Origin: Fundicoccus_A sp052115865
GTDB lineage: Bacteria > Bacillota > Bacilli > Lactobacillales > Aerococcaceae
DNA: 64,000 bases
Reading direction: 5' to 3'
NCBI RefSeq assembly: GCF_052115865.1
Contig: NZ_JBQKME010000004.1
Span: 1-64,000 of the forward strand
Shown: in pieces, positions 16,398 through 25,211 of the stretch
Layout of the letters: each line of letters opens with the position of its first letter
Position numbering within the stretch: position 1 is the first letter of the stretch
Notes under the pieces: generated by a model
Told to the model about the DNA's origin: nothing
The model's input: only the letters and a program-made list of their open reading frames with translations
Database searches by the model: none
Translations under genes and position numbers: made by a program

Positions 16398-17344
16398 TGG
16401 CGGAAGATTATTTTCAAATAACCGTTATATCATCAGTGAAGGAAGCTGACCAAATTGATTTAATTAATCATGTCTTATTTGAAGCGGGTGCATTAGGTAC
16501 ACAAGTCAGTTATGCAGCAGGTTACTTGGAAAACCATCCTGATTTGTTTGGAGAAATACCATTAGAATTACCGGACTGGTATTTAAAACATGCAACTGAG
16601 GTTGAAGGTTATTTTGATACATTGCCGAATAAAACAGATATTCAAGGTGAATTAGAACGCATGTTTCCTTCGACTGAATTTACCATTACTGATGGCAAAA
16701 TTGATCATGAAAATTGGCAAAAGAACTGGATGAAATATTATCAGCCTGAATTTATTTCACGCTTTATTACCATTGTGCCACATTGGGAGACTTATGAAGC
16801 TAAGGAAGGCGAGAAAGTTATTTATTTGGATCCGGGTCTGGCTTTTGGAACGGGAAATCATCCGACGACGCGCTTGAGTATTCAAGCACTAGAGTTGTAT
16901 ATGCGGGCTAAAGATGAAGTGGTCATCGATGTGGGAACTGGGTCAGGTATTTTAGTCTTTGTGGCAGACCTGCTTGGAGCCAGCCAAGTGCTAGGTTTAG
17001 ACTTAGACCCGCAAGCGGTGGATAGTGCTAATAATAATTTGGAGCTACAAAGGTCTGTCAAGGGTAGTATCACCTTCAAAGTCAATAATTTACTAGAAGG
17101 TGTTGATTTAAAGGCTGATATTATTGTGGCGAATATTTTACCTCATATTTTAGTGGACTTGTTGGATGATGCGATTAGGTTACTCAACCCTGCAGGCTTC
17201 CTCATTTTAGGTGGCATTTTAGTTGAAAAGGCTAATGAATTATTAGCAGTTGTTGAAAAACATGATGAGCTTGAATTAATCCAACGGATGGAATACAAAA
17301 ATTGGGTGAATTTTGTGGTTCAATTGAAAGATGGGCAGGACTAA
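16397..17344 (+). CDS. prmA: ribosomal protein L11 methyltransferase
   Basis: SAM-dependent enzyme of 315 aa that trimethylates ribosomal protein L11. An N-terminal substrate-recognition domain (about 1-100) precedes the Rossmann domain with GLAFGTGNHPTTRLSI, VIDVGTGSGILVF (about 175-187) and NILPHILVDLLDDA. It starts at an ATG overlapping the previous stop (TAATG) behind AAGGAGGG, and ends overlapping the rsmE start in the same TAATG manner, so the three genes are translationally coupled. Confidence 0.96.
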   Translation: MAEDYFQITVISSVKEADQIDLINHVLFEAGALGTQVSYAAGYLENHPDLFGEIPLELPDWYLKHATEVEGYFDTLPNKTDIQGELERMFPSTEFTITDGKIDHENWQKNWMKYYQPEFISRFITIVPHWETYEAKEGEKVIYLDPGLAFGTGNHPTTRLSIQALELYMRAKDEVVIDVGTGSGILVFVADLLGASQVLGLDLDPQAVDSANNNLELQRSVKGSITFKVNNLLEGVDLKADIIVANILPHILVDLLDDAIRLLNPAGFLILGGILVEKANELLAVVEKHDELELIQRMEYKNWVNFVVQLKDGQD

Positions 17345-18108
17345 TGCAGAGATATTTTGTTGAAGAATTAACAATAAATATTGGCGATATTATTCGTTTA
17401 AATAGCGATGATAGTCACCATTTGATTCGTGTCATGCGGGCGCGGCAAGGGATGGAAGTTTTTGTTGTGACGCAAGAAAAAGATGTTTTCATTGCTGCCT
17501 TTCAACAAACAGGACCTGATGGTCTAGCAGCAGTCAAAATTATTGCGGCGCATCCACAAAAAGTTGAATTGCCGGTTAGTGTAACGATTGCTTGTGGTTT
17601 GTCTAAAAATGATAAAATAGATTTGATTGTTCAAAAAACGACAGAATGCGGTATGGCTGCTTTTATTCCTTTAGCTTTGGAACGGGATGTCGTACAATGG
17701 ACAAGCGCTAAAAGTATTAGTAAACAAGAGAGGCTGGCAAAAATTGCTAAAGAGGCAGCAGAGCAAAGTCACCGCCAGTACATTCCTGCTATACAGGATC
17801 TGATGAATCTTAAGCAACTGATGTCAATTCGAAATGATTATGATGTTTGTTTGGTTGCTTACGAAGAAGATGCCCGTTCGACAGAACATTCACAGCTGCG
17901 TCAAGTATTTAATGAGCTTGAGGAAGGTCAAAAAATATTAATTGTGTTTGGTTCTGAAGGTGGTATTAGTCCTAATGAAATCGAGCTGTTGAAAGACAAT
18001 GGGTTTATTAGTTGTAGTTTAGGACCGCGAATTTTACGTGCTGAAACGGCGCCGATTTATTTTTTAAGTGCTTTAAGTTATAAAATGGAATTAGTAAATA
18101 CTTTTTGA
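17344..18108 (+). CDS. rsmE: 16S rRNA (uracil1498-N3)-methyltransferase
   Basis: SPOUT-class methyltransferase of 254 aa acting on U1498 of 16S rRNA in the assembled small subunit. It begins MQRYFVEELT, with DDSHHLIRVMRARQG typical of the RsmE N-terminal domain. The C-terminal SAM knot contains VFGSEGGISPNEIELL and LGPRILRAETAPI. The start is the ATG at 17344 overlapping the prmA stop. Confidence 0.95.
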   Translation: MQRYFVEELTINIGDIIRLNSDDSHHLIRVMRARQGMEVFVVTQEKDVFIAAFQQTGPDGLAAVKIIAAHPQKVELPVSVTIACGLSKNDKIDLIVQKTTECGMAAFIPLALERDVVQWTSAKSISKQERLAKIAKEAAEQSHRQYIPAIQDLMNLKQLMSIRNDYDVCLVAYEEDARSTEHSQLRQVFNELEEGQKILIVFGSEGGISPNEIELLKDNGFISCSLGPRILRAETAPIYFLSALSYKMELVNTF

Positions 18109-18123
18109 AAGAAGGAATATTAA

Positions 18124-18783
18124 ATGCGTTTAGCTAAATATATTGATCACACTTTATTAAAGGCCGATGCGACTCAAGAAATGATTGAAAAACTATGTCA
18201 AGAAGCGATTGACTATGACTTTATGTCTGTTTGTGTGAATCCAGTTTGGGTTAAATATGCTAGTAAATTATTAGATGGAACTGATGTTAAAGTTTGTACT
18301 GTTATTGGTTTCCCTCTAGGAGCTAATGCGACAGAAACGAAAGTCTTTGAAACCAAACAAGCGATTGCTGACGGAGCACATGAAATTGATATGGTGATGA
18401 ATATTGGAGCGGCTAAATCAGGTGACTGGGACCGAGTGAAACATGATATTCAAGCGGTAGTGGAAGTGACTGAAAGACCAGCCATTTTAAAAGTGATTTT
18501 AGAAACATCTTTACTAACTACGGATGAGATTGTGCATGCTTCAAAAATTTCAAAAGAAGCAGGCGCTGATTATGTTAAAACTTCAACTGGTTTTTCAACA
18601 GCTGGAGCTACCGTCGAAAATGTAAAATTAATGCGTGAAACGGTTGGAAATAACATGGGGGTTAAAGCCAGCGGTGGTATTTCTTCTTATGAAGATGCTC
18701 AAACAATGATTGAAGCTGGTGCCAGCCGCCTAGGGGCTTCCAAAGGTATCCAAATTGTTTCGCAAGCAAATGAAGCTAAATAG
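18124..18783 (+). CDS. deoC: deoxyribose-phosphate aldolase
   Basis: Class I aldolase of 219 aa that splits 2-deoxyribose-5-phosphate into acetaldehyde and glyceraldehyde-3-phosphate in deoxynucleoside salvage. Schiff-base Lys is K152 in YVKTSTGFS; the helper Lys is K181 in GVKASGGIS; ILKVILETSLL carries another conserved Lys (K123). It starts 15 bp after rsmE behind GAAGGAAT. No other deoxynucleoside genes are nearby. Its stop TAG is followed at once by CAGTGATATTTATT, an inverted copy of the dispersed motif. Confidence 0.96.
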   Translation: MRLAKYIDHTLLKADATQEMIEKLCQEAIDYDFMSVCVNPVWVKYASKLLDGTDVKVCTVIGFPLGANATETKVFETKQAIADGAHEIDMVMNIGAAKSGDWDRVKHDIQAVVEVTERPAILKVILETSLLTTDEIVHASKISKEAGADYVKTSTGFSTAGATVENVKLMRETVGNNMGVKASGGISSYEDAQTMIEAGASRLGASKGIQIVSQANEAK

Positions 18784-18817
18784 CAGTGATATTTATTAGA
18801 GGGATTAGACAGAAACT

Positions 18818-18846
18818 TTGTATTATGAGTGTTTTTAGCGTATAAT
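18818..18846 (+). promoter_or_regulatory. promoter of rel-dtd
   Basis: TTGTAT at 18818-18823 and TATAAT at 18841-18846, 17 bp apart, 31 bp before the rel ATG. This suggests that rel has its own promoter despite lying downstream of deoC. Confidence 0.75.
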
Positions 18847-18876
18847 AGGAATATTAAACATAAAGAAGGTGAAACT

Positions 18877-21075
18877 ATGGCAAGAGGACAAGAATTATCC
18901 GCATCAGAAGTGTTGGACATTTGTAGAACGTATATGAATGATTCGAATGTGGCATTTGTCGAAAAAGCATTGAATTTTGCAACAAAAGCCCATGAAGATC
19001 AAAGGCGACTATCTGGTGAGCCTTATATAGTTCACCCAATCCAAGTCGCAGGTATTTTAGCTAAAATTCAATTAGACCCTGCAACGGTTGCGACGGGTTT
19101 TTTACATGATGTTGTTGAAGATACGGATTATACACTTGAAGATATCAAGCAAAACTTTTCTGAAACGGTCGCTTTTTTAGTCGATGGGGTAACGAAATTA
19201 GGGAAAGTGCGCTTCCAGAGTAAAGAAGAGGCTTTAGCGGAAAACCACCGTAAGATGTTATTGGCGATGGCGAAAGATATTCGAATTGTGATGGTGAAAC
19301 TAGCTGACCGCTTGCATAATATGCAAACATTGAAGTTTCAAAAACCTGAAAAACAAATTGAAAAGTCTCAAGAAGCGATTGAAATTTATGCTCCCTTAGC
19401 TGACCGTATTGGTATGAACTTAATCAAGTGGGAATTAGAAGATATTGCTTTGCGGTATATTAATCCTACCGAGTACTATCGGATTGTAAAACTGATGGCT
19501 AGTAAGCGGGATGAACGTGAAAAATATATTCAAGAAGCCATCGTGGATATTAATGAGGCTGTTCAAGAGTTAGAAATTACGGCTGATGTTTATGGTCGAC
19601 CGAAGCATATTTATTCAATTTACCGTAAAATGACGGATCAAAATAAGGATTTTAATCATATTTATGACTTGTTGGCAATTCGTGTCTTAGTGGATACTAT
19701 CAAGGATTGTTATGCGGTTTTAGGAGCAATCCATACCAAATGGAAGCCGATGCCTGGCCGTTTTAAAGATTACATTGCGATGCCAAAGGCGAATATGTAT
19801 CAGTCGATTCATACGACTGTTATTGGTCCTTATGGAAAGCCTGTTGAAATTCAAATTCGGACACATGATATGCATGAAGTAGCTGAATACGGGGTAGCGG
19901 CTCACTGGGCCTATAAAGAAGGTAAAACAGAAAAAAATGAACCTTCGGATAATATCCAAAAACAATTGGATTGGTTTAGAGATTTAGTTGAATTACAAGA
20001 TGAAGCTCGTGATGCGAGTGAGTTTATGGACTTTGTTAAGGAAGATATTTTCAAAGACCAAGTTTACATCTTTTCACCTAAAGGCGATGTGTTTGAATTA
20101 CCTAAAGGTAGTGGACCGATTGACTTTGCTTACCATGTCCATACGGAAATTGGTAACAAAATTATCGGGGCTAAGATTAACGGGAATATTGTTCCCTTAA
20201 ACTATACCTTGAATAATGGAGACATTGTTGAAATACTGACGAACCCTAATTCAAATGGTCCTAGCCGTGACTGGTTGAAATTAACGCATACATCTAAAGC
20301 GCGTAATCGGATAAAACGTTATTTCAAACTGTTAGACCGCGACCGCAACAAAGATATTGGCATTCAAATGATGGAAAAAGAACTCAAGGAATTGGGTTAC
20401 AGCACGAAAGATTTGACACGGAAAAATCGTGAAAAAGAACTCTTAGATCGTTTTAATTTCAACAATTTGGATGATTTATATGCAGCCATCGCACTCAATG
20501 AAATATCACCACAAACGATTATTAACTATTTAAATCTGCGCCAAAATAAGGTCACGGAACTTCCTAAACAAGCAAACACCAAGGAAAGTACCGCTCATAC
20601 TAAACCTTTGCGCACAATTCACGAAAGTGGCGTAGTCGTTAACGGGATGGATAACCTGATGATTCGTCTGAGTCGCTGCTGTAATCCCGTTCCGGGCGAT
20701 GATATTGTCGGTTATATTACACGTGGACGCGGGGTGTCCATTCACCGCAAAGATTGTCCTAACTTTATTAATGAACCCGAGTTGTTGAATCGTACCATCG
20801 ATGTTGAATGGGAAAACACCGCAGAACTCGTTGACGACTACGAATCTGAAATCAGAATTATTGGTTTTGACCGCTCAGGTCTCATCAACGACGTCTTGCA
20901 TGTTGTCAACCATACCGTTAAAAATTTACGTAATGTCAACGGAAAAGTCGACAAAGACAGCAACGCCACTGTCACCATCAAAGTGGCCCTAGCCAACACC
21001 TCGCAACTGAATGATCTCATGTTGAAATTACGCAACATTCCCGATGTCTATAACGTTGAGCGTGTCACATCCTAA
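18877..21075 (+). CDS. rel: bifunctional (p)ppGpp synthetase/hydrolase Rel
   Basis: Long RSH protein of 732 aa that makes and degrades the alarmone (p)ppGpp. The hydrolase HD site is intact: H77-D78 and E81-D82 in FLHDVVEDTDY, so it should hydrolyse as well as synthesise. The synthetase domain (YSIYRKM ... DLLAIRVLVDTIKDCYAVLG) is followed by TGS (IFSPKGDVFELPKGS), a helical region with the CCNPVPGDDIVGYIT zinc-finger segment, and a C-terminal ACT domain (IRIIGFDRSGLINDVL). ATG at 18877 follows GAAGGTGAAA; an upstream in-frame ATG at 18829 overlaps the promoter. dtd follows 45 bp downstream, the usual pairing. Its stop overlaps an AATAAATATCTCTGC motif. Confidence 0.97.
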   Translation: MARGQELSASEVLDICRTYMNDSNVAFVEKALNFATKAHEDQRRLSGEPYIVHPIQVAGILAKIQLDPATVATGFLHDVVEDTDYTLEDIKQNFSETVAFLVDGVTKLGKVRFQSKEEALAENHRKMLLAMAKDIRIVMVKLADRLHNMQTLKFQKPEKQIEKSQEAIEIYAPLADRIGMNLIKWELEDIALRYINPTEYYRIVKLMASKRDEREKYIQEAIVDINEAVQELEITADVYGRPKHIYSIYRKMTDQNKDFNHIYDLLAIRVLVDTIKDCYAVLGAIHTKWKPMPGRFKDYIAMPKANMYQSIHTTVIGPYGKPVEIQIRTHDMHEVAEYGVAAHWAYKEGKTEKNEPSDNIQKQLDWFRDLVELQDEARDASEFMDFVKEDIFKDQVYIFSPKGDVFELPKGSGPIDFAYHVHTEIGNKIIGAKINGNIVPLNYTLNNGDIVEILTNPNSNGPSRDWLKLTHTSKARNRIKRYFKLLDRDRNKDIGIQMMEKELKELGYSTKDLTRKNREKELLDRFNFNNLDDLYAAIALNEISPQTIINYLNLRQNKVTELPKQANTKESTAHTKPLRTIHESGVVVNGMDNLMIRLSRCCNPVPGDDIVGYITRGRGVSIHRKDCPNFINEPELLNRTIDVEWENTAELVDDYESEIRIIGFDRSGLINDVLHVVNHTVKNLRNVNGKVDKDSNATVTIKVALANTSQLNDLMLKLRNIPDVYNVERVTS

Positions 21076-21120
21076 TAAATATCTCTGCCTTAAGCATTTT
21101 AAAATGAAAGTGAGTTTTTT

Positions 21121-21567
21121 ATGCGTGTATTGATTCAAAAAAGTTTAGCAAGTTCAGTAAGTGTTGATGGAGAAATTATTGGTGTCATTAACAATGGTTT
21201 TGTCATTTTAGTCGGTGTCACACACTCAGACACCATGGAAGATGTGGATTACTGCGCACGTAAAATTAGCCAAATGCGTTTGTTTGAAGATGAAGAAGGA
21301 AAGATGAATCTGGATTTAAAGGCTGTTGGCGGACAAATTTTATCCATCAGCCAATTTACCTTGCAAGCTAATACCAAAAAAGGCAATCGTCCCAGTTTCA
21401 TTGAAGCGGCTAAACCAGACTACGCCAACGAACTATACATGGCTTTAAATCAGCAACTGCGAGAATTAGGCTTTGTCGTTGAAACAGGTGAGTTTGGAGC
21501 GATGATGCAAGTCAATATCACCAACGATGGTCCCGTAACCATCATGCTCGATTCAAAAAATAAATAA
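21121..21567 (+). CDS. dtd: D-aminoacyl-tRNA deacylase
   Basis: Editing enzyme of 148 aa that removes D-amino acids (and glycine from tRNA-Ala) from mischarged tRNAs. Both active-site motifs are visible: SQFTLQANTKKGNRPSF and the C-terminal NDGPVTIML with the Gly-cisPro pair. It sits directly after rel as in most Bacilli. A tandem repeat array begins about 165 bp after its stop. Confidence 0.96.
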   Translation: MRVLIQKSLASSVSVDGEIIGVINNGFVILVGVTHSDTMEDVDYCARKISQMRLFEDEEGKMNLDLKAVGGQILSISQFTLQANTKKGNRPSFIEAAKPDYANELYMALNQQLRELGFVVETGEFGAMMQVNITNDGPVTIMLDSKNK

Positions 21568-21733
21568 TGATGCCAAATGCTTTGAAGATTGGTCCTGTCA
21601 ATCTCCAAAGCCTTTTTGATGTGTGGAATTGTGTTGGGAAGAATACAACTGAGGTGAAATGGTGTTGTCGGAGTCAAGAAAGGGGGGATGGAAATAGACA
21701 GTTGGAGGTGTTGGAATTGTCTATTTACTATGA

Positions 21734-22035
21734 TCAGACGAACAGAAGCCGCCAAACCGTCTGTTCGTCCAGCAGTCAGACGAATCGGAGACCTTAAACC
21801 GTCTATTCACCTAGCGATCAGACGAAACGAGCACCTGAAATCGTCTAATCTCCTAGCGATCAGACGAAACGAGCACCTTAAACCGTTTAATCACCTAGCG
21901 ATCAGACGAAACGAGCACCTGAAACCGTCTAATCACCTACCGATCAGACGAAAAGAAGCTCCCAAACCGTCTATTCGCCCATCGATCTGACACTTATAAC
22001 CACAAAAACCGTCTGATCCCAACAATCAGACGGTT
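21734..22035. repeat. tandem array, 42-bp period (array 1)
   Basis: TCAGACG recurs at 21734, 21776, 21818, 21860, 21902 and 21944, every step exactly 42 bp; a variant is at 21986 and a final copy at 22026. Each unit has GATCAGACG facing CGTCTAATC, imperfect 9-bp arms. The array closes with a perfect inverted repeat, AACCGTCTGAT / ATCAGACGGTT. It lies between the convergent dtd and amidase genes. A 100-codon frame from ATG at 21688 crosses it because 42 is a multiple of three. Confidence 0.9.
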
Positions 22036-22073
22036 CCATCTCCCAACACCAAACACCCAACAAACTTTCAACT

Positions 22074-23435
22074 CTACTCAGCCACCGCATTAAAGTAGTT
22101 CGTTAAGCCTTCTACAATGGCTTCTGCCACTTCATGATAATAACTTTCAGAACGAATGGAAATCAGGTCATGAGGATTACTCATATACCCAAGCTCTAGC
22201 AACAAAGCTGGGCGCATATTTTCGCGGATGACATGATAGTTACCAAACATCGTATCATTATTGACCATATCCAATTTCGCTAATTCATTATTAATAGACT
22301 TGGCTAAGTTAAAGTCCGCTTCATGATAATAGTAAGTGGTCGTACCTGTCGAATCAGAATAATAAGAGTCATCATAATGCAAACTAATAAAGGCATCTGC
22401 ATTTGAAGCATTACTTGCTTCAGCAATTTGATCTAAAGACAGGTATTCATCGGTGTTACGGGTCAAAATTACTTCAGCTCCAGCAGCTTCAAGATGCTCA
22501 CGAATGACTTGTGCCGTTGCTAAAGTGGCATTTTTTTCGTAAGTCAACTCATCCTGGCTAATCGCACCAGGGTCTTCGCCACCATGACCAGGATCAATCA
22601 TGATCACAGCATTTTCAATCGAACCAGGATTCGTTGAACCAATATGACCAACCGTGTCAGCTAAATAAGCGACTAAGCGGTCTTCAACATAGCCGCGAAT
22701 ACCATTTTGATCTTCTACAAACGCAAATTCATTGCCCAGCTCGTCTTCAACAATATCGACCACAGTAAATTTCTGCTGACGGTCAATCTCATAAATAATA
22801 TCAGCGTAGGCAGATGGTGCATCGTACAAAGCTTGGTAGTCCGCTCGAATGACCGCAATATTTTCTAAAGCTTGACGTTCTGCTTCTAAACTCTCTTCAT
22901 CAAGCAACTCCTCCTCCACTTCAGCAAGAGGGACCGCATCTTCACTAACGAGTCCAACTAAACGCGTCCTAAAGAATCCCACACCATCTGAAAGCGCGGC
23001 AGTTATCCAGCCGTTACTTTCATAATTAATCGGGACATACTGACCAGATTCAAGCTGGGTAATAATCGCTGAATCTTCATCCGGACTTTCATAGACAGGA
23101 GTATTGACTAGAATTTGGGCATAGATATTTTGATCAGACACGAGCTCGTCATTTTCTATTTGCCATTGTGGAAACCAACCATCATATGAACGATAACGGG
23201 CATGGTTCCAACCATTTTCGGTCGAAATAATCGAGACGGTATCACCTTCGGTTAATTCAATAACCGCCGTTGCGTTCGTTGCTGGATTCTCTCTTAAAAT
23301 AATGCCATCGCGTTCAATCGTTAAAGTGGTATCACTTAACAAATTCGCAATCGCTAAAGACCCGATTAATAACACTAGAATGGTTAAGAAAGGGGGGAAA
23401 TACTTCTTGGAAAAGATTTTCTTTACAATATTCAT
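22074..23435 (-). CDS. N-acetylmuramoyl-L-alanine amidase with SH3b domains
   Basis: Zinc amidase that cuts the bond between MurNAc and the stem peptide. About 453 aa: an N-terminal membrane anchor (FLTILVLLIGSLAIANLL), then SH3b-like repeats (ILRENPATNATAVIELTEGD, VNTPVYESPDEDSAIITQL, RADYQALYDAPSAYADII), then the Amidase_3 domain. Zinc ligands are H in IDPGHGGEDPG, E in TYEKNATL and H in ISLHYDDS, and the late LLELGYMSNPHD carries the catalytic Glu. The start is uncertain: ATG at 23435 or in-frame TTG at 23447, both with weak ribosome sites. Confidence 0.92.
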   Translation of the reverse strand: MNIVKKIFSKKYFPPFLTILVLLIGSLAIANLLSDTTLTIERDGIILRENPATNATAVIELTEGDTVSIISTENGWNHARYRSYDGWFPQWQIENDELVSDQNIYAQILVNTPVYESPDEDSAIITQLESGQYVPINYESNGWITAALSDGVGFFRTRLVGLVSEDAVPLAEVEEELLDEESLEAERQALENIAVIRADYQALYDAPSAYADIIYEIDRQQKFTVVDIVEDELGNEFAFVEDQNGIRGYVEDRLVAYLADTVGHIGSTNPGSIENAVIMIDPGHGGEDPGAISQDELTYEKNATLATAQVIREHLEAAGAEVILTRNTDEYLSLDQIAEASNASNADAFISLHYDDSYYSDSTGTTTYYYHEADFNLAKSINNELAKLDMVNNDTMFGNYHVIRENMRPALLLELGYMSNPHDLISIRSESYYHEVAEAIVEGLTNYFNAVAE

Positions 23436-23604
23436 GAAATTTATCAACTCATCTCATTTTACTCTTTTAAGTAAATATCTCTGCTAACAAACTGTTAGGC
23501 ATCAACAAAAAAATTATAACATAACTGAAAGTAAATGATAGAGCTTTTTCGTGCTATCGAACAATAATATTTCTTTTGATAATGAGAAAAGATTTAGAAT
23601 CTAC

Positions 23605-23610
23605 TTGACA
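23605..23610 (+). promoter_or_regulatory. -35 of the hisS-aspS leader
   Basis: TTGACA at 23605-23610; the expected -10 position (about 23628) is a weak TAAGCT. It precedes the T-box leader. Confidence 0.5.
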
Positions 23611-23639
23611 TTTGTTGATTTAATTTGTAAGCTAAATCT

Positions 23640-23870
23640 AATTTAATAGTTTTATCGATGAAGTAGCCAAGTAGTTGATTAACCAAAAGAGAGCTAACCA
23701 ATAGGCTGAAAGTTAGCAACAATCAATGAAGACACTACGGAGAAGAATAATGTAAAGTTATTCCGCTAGTCACGTTCCGACATAAAGGTAGTTATTTATT
23801 TAACTACGAATTTTAGGTGGTACCACGTTATCAATTACGTCCTATGACATTTGTCATAGGCTTTTTTTAT
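23640..23870 (+). promoter_or_regulatory. T-box riboswitch upstream of hisS-aspS
   Basis: Leader RNA that senses uncharged tRNA and antiterminates. The conserved T-box AGGTGGTACCACG is at 23815-23827, followed by a terminator stem CCTATGAC / GTCATAGG plus T-run (23841-23868). Stem I contains AGAGAGCTAAC and an AGAAGAA-type bulge region. The likely specifier region reads GACACTACGG at 23731; GAC (Asp) and CAC (His) overlap in GACAC, and the downstream genes charge exactly those two tRNAs. Confidence 0.92.
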
Positions 23871-23885
23871 TATTGGAGGAATTAT

Positions 23886-25211
23886 ATGATACAGAAAATG
23901 AAAGGGACAGAAGATATTCTGCCTCAAAATATAGAAGCTTGGCATTTTATTGAAGATACAGCACGGGATGTATTTGAGAGTTATTTATTTAAAGAAATAA
24001 GAACGCCTTTCTTTGAATCCTTTGATTTATTCAAACGATCAGTGGGGGAGGACACCGATGTTGTCTCTAAAGAAATGTACGATTTTTACGACAAAGGCGA
24101 CCGGCATTTAGCCTTAAGACCGGAAGGGACAGCGGGCATTGCGCGGGCATACATTGAAAACAAATTATTTGGACCAGAACATGCGCAACCTTTAAAAGTA
24201 TATTACATGGGGCCAATGTTTAGATATGAGCGTCCACAAGCAGGGAGACAACGTCAGTTTAACCAAATTGGGATTGAGGTATTAGGCAGTATGAATCCAG
24301 CAACGGATGTTGAAGGAATAGCGTTGGCGTGGGATTATTTTATTGAATTAGGGATTGAAAAAATCAGTTTGCAAATCAATTCATTAGGTAAAACCCAAGA
24401 CCGTAAAGCTTATTTGGATGCTTTAGTTGCTTACTTTGAACCTTTATCAGACCAGTTGAGTGAAGATTCTAAGAAACGGCTCAAGACTAATCCGCTTCGC
24501 ATCATTGACAGCAAAGATCCAAAAGATCAAGACTTGGTGAAAGATGCGCCTGTTATTTTGGATTATTTAAGCCAAGAAAGTCAAGAACACTTTGAAGCGG
24601 TTAAGTCCTTACTAGAAGCTTTAAATATCCCCTTTGAAGTAAACCCCTATGTCGTACGTGGTTTAGACTATTATCAAGATACTATTTTCGAAATAATGGT
24701 CGATGATGATACGATTGGAGCACAATCGACGATTTGTGGTGGCGGTCGCTATGATGGCCTGATTGAACAATTGGGTGGACCAGCTACGCCAGGTTTCGGC
24801 TTTGGGATTGGGGTTGAGCGCTTATTGATTTTACTAGAAGACCAAAAAGTAGAGATTCCAGAAGCTGAACCGGTTGATGTGTTCGTTATGGGCCTAGGTG
24901 AAGCTAGTAATCAATTATCGCTGCAAGTGGTACAAGCAGCAAGGGCAGCAGGTTTTATTGCTGACAGAGATTATTTATTCCGCAGTATGAAATCGCAATT
25001 TAAAACAGCAGGTAAATTAAATAGCAAGCTGATTATTACGATTGGTGATAAAGAGGTTGAAGAAGGTGTCGCGCAAATAAAAAATCAAGAAGATGGTAAG
25101 CGTGCTACCGTTCCAATCGATGAATTATTAAATGATTTTGAAACATATTATCTTCAAATGACAGTCGACACGTCGGCCATTGACAAATACTTTAGAGGTG
25201 AATTTGAATGA
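23886..25211 (+). CDS. hisS: histidyl-tRNA synthetase
   Basis: Class IIa synthetase of 441 aa that charges tRNA-His. Motif 1 region PFFESFDLFKRSVGEDTDVV, motif 2 YYMGPMFRYERPQAGRQRQF, histidine A loop RGLDYYQDTIFE and motif 3 GFGFGIGVERLL are all present, with the HGTP anticodon-binding domain at the C-terminus. The start is ATG at 23886 behind TTGGAGGA; in-frame codons further upstream belong to the T-box leader. It overlaps aspS by ATGA. Confidence 0.97.
   Translation: MIQKMKGTEDILPQNIEAWHFIEDTARDVFESYLFKEIRTPFFESFDLFKRSVGEDTDVVSKEMYDFYDKGDRHLALRPEGTAGIARAYIENKLFGPEHAQPLKVYYMGPMFRYERPQAGRQRQFNQIGIEVLGSMNPATDVEGIALAWDYFIELGIEKISLQINSLGKTQDRKAYLDALVAYFEPLSDQLSEDSKKRLKTNPLRIIDSKDPKDQDLVKDAPVILDYLSQESQEHFEAVKSLLEALNIPFEVNPYVVRGLDYYQDTIFEIMVDDDTIGAQSTICGGGRYDGLIEQLGGPATPGFGFGIGVERLLILLEDQKVEIPEAEPVDVFVMGLGEASNQLSLQVVQAARAAGFIADRDYLFRSMKSQFKTAGKLNSKLIITIGDKEVEEGVAQIKNQEDGKRATVPIDELLNDFETYYLQMTVDTSAIDKYFRGEFE

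Noticed and set aside
18829..18876. Upstream start of rel
   Set aside because: It overlaps the -10 box TATAAT; ATG at 18877 has GAAGGTGAAA in front.
21688..21990. 100-codon frame across array 1
   Set aside because: A 42-bp stop-free unit is open by construction. GGGGGG touches the ATG with no proper spacing. Kept as a repeat, not a gene.
23817..23885. Upstream extension of hisS
   Set aside because: These codons lie in the T-box antiterminator and terminator; ATG at 23886 has the ribosome site.
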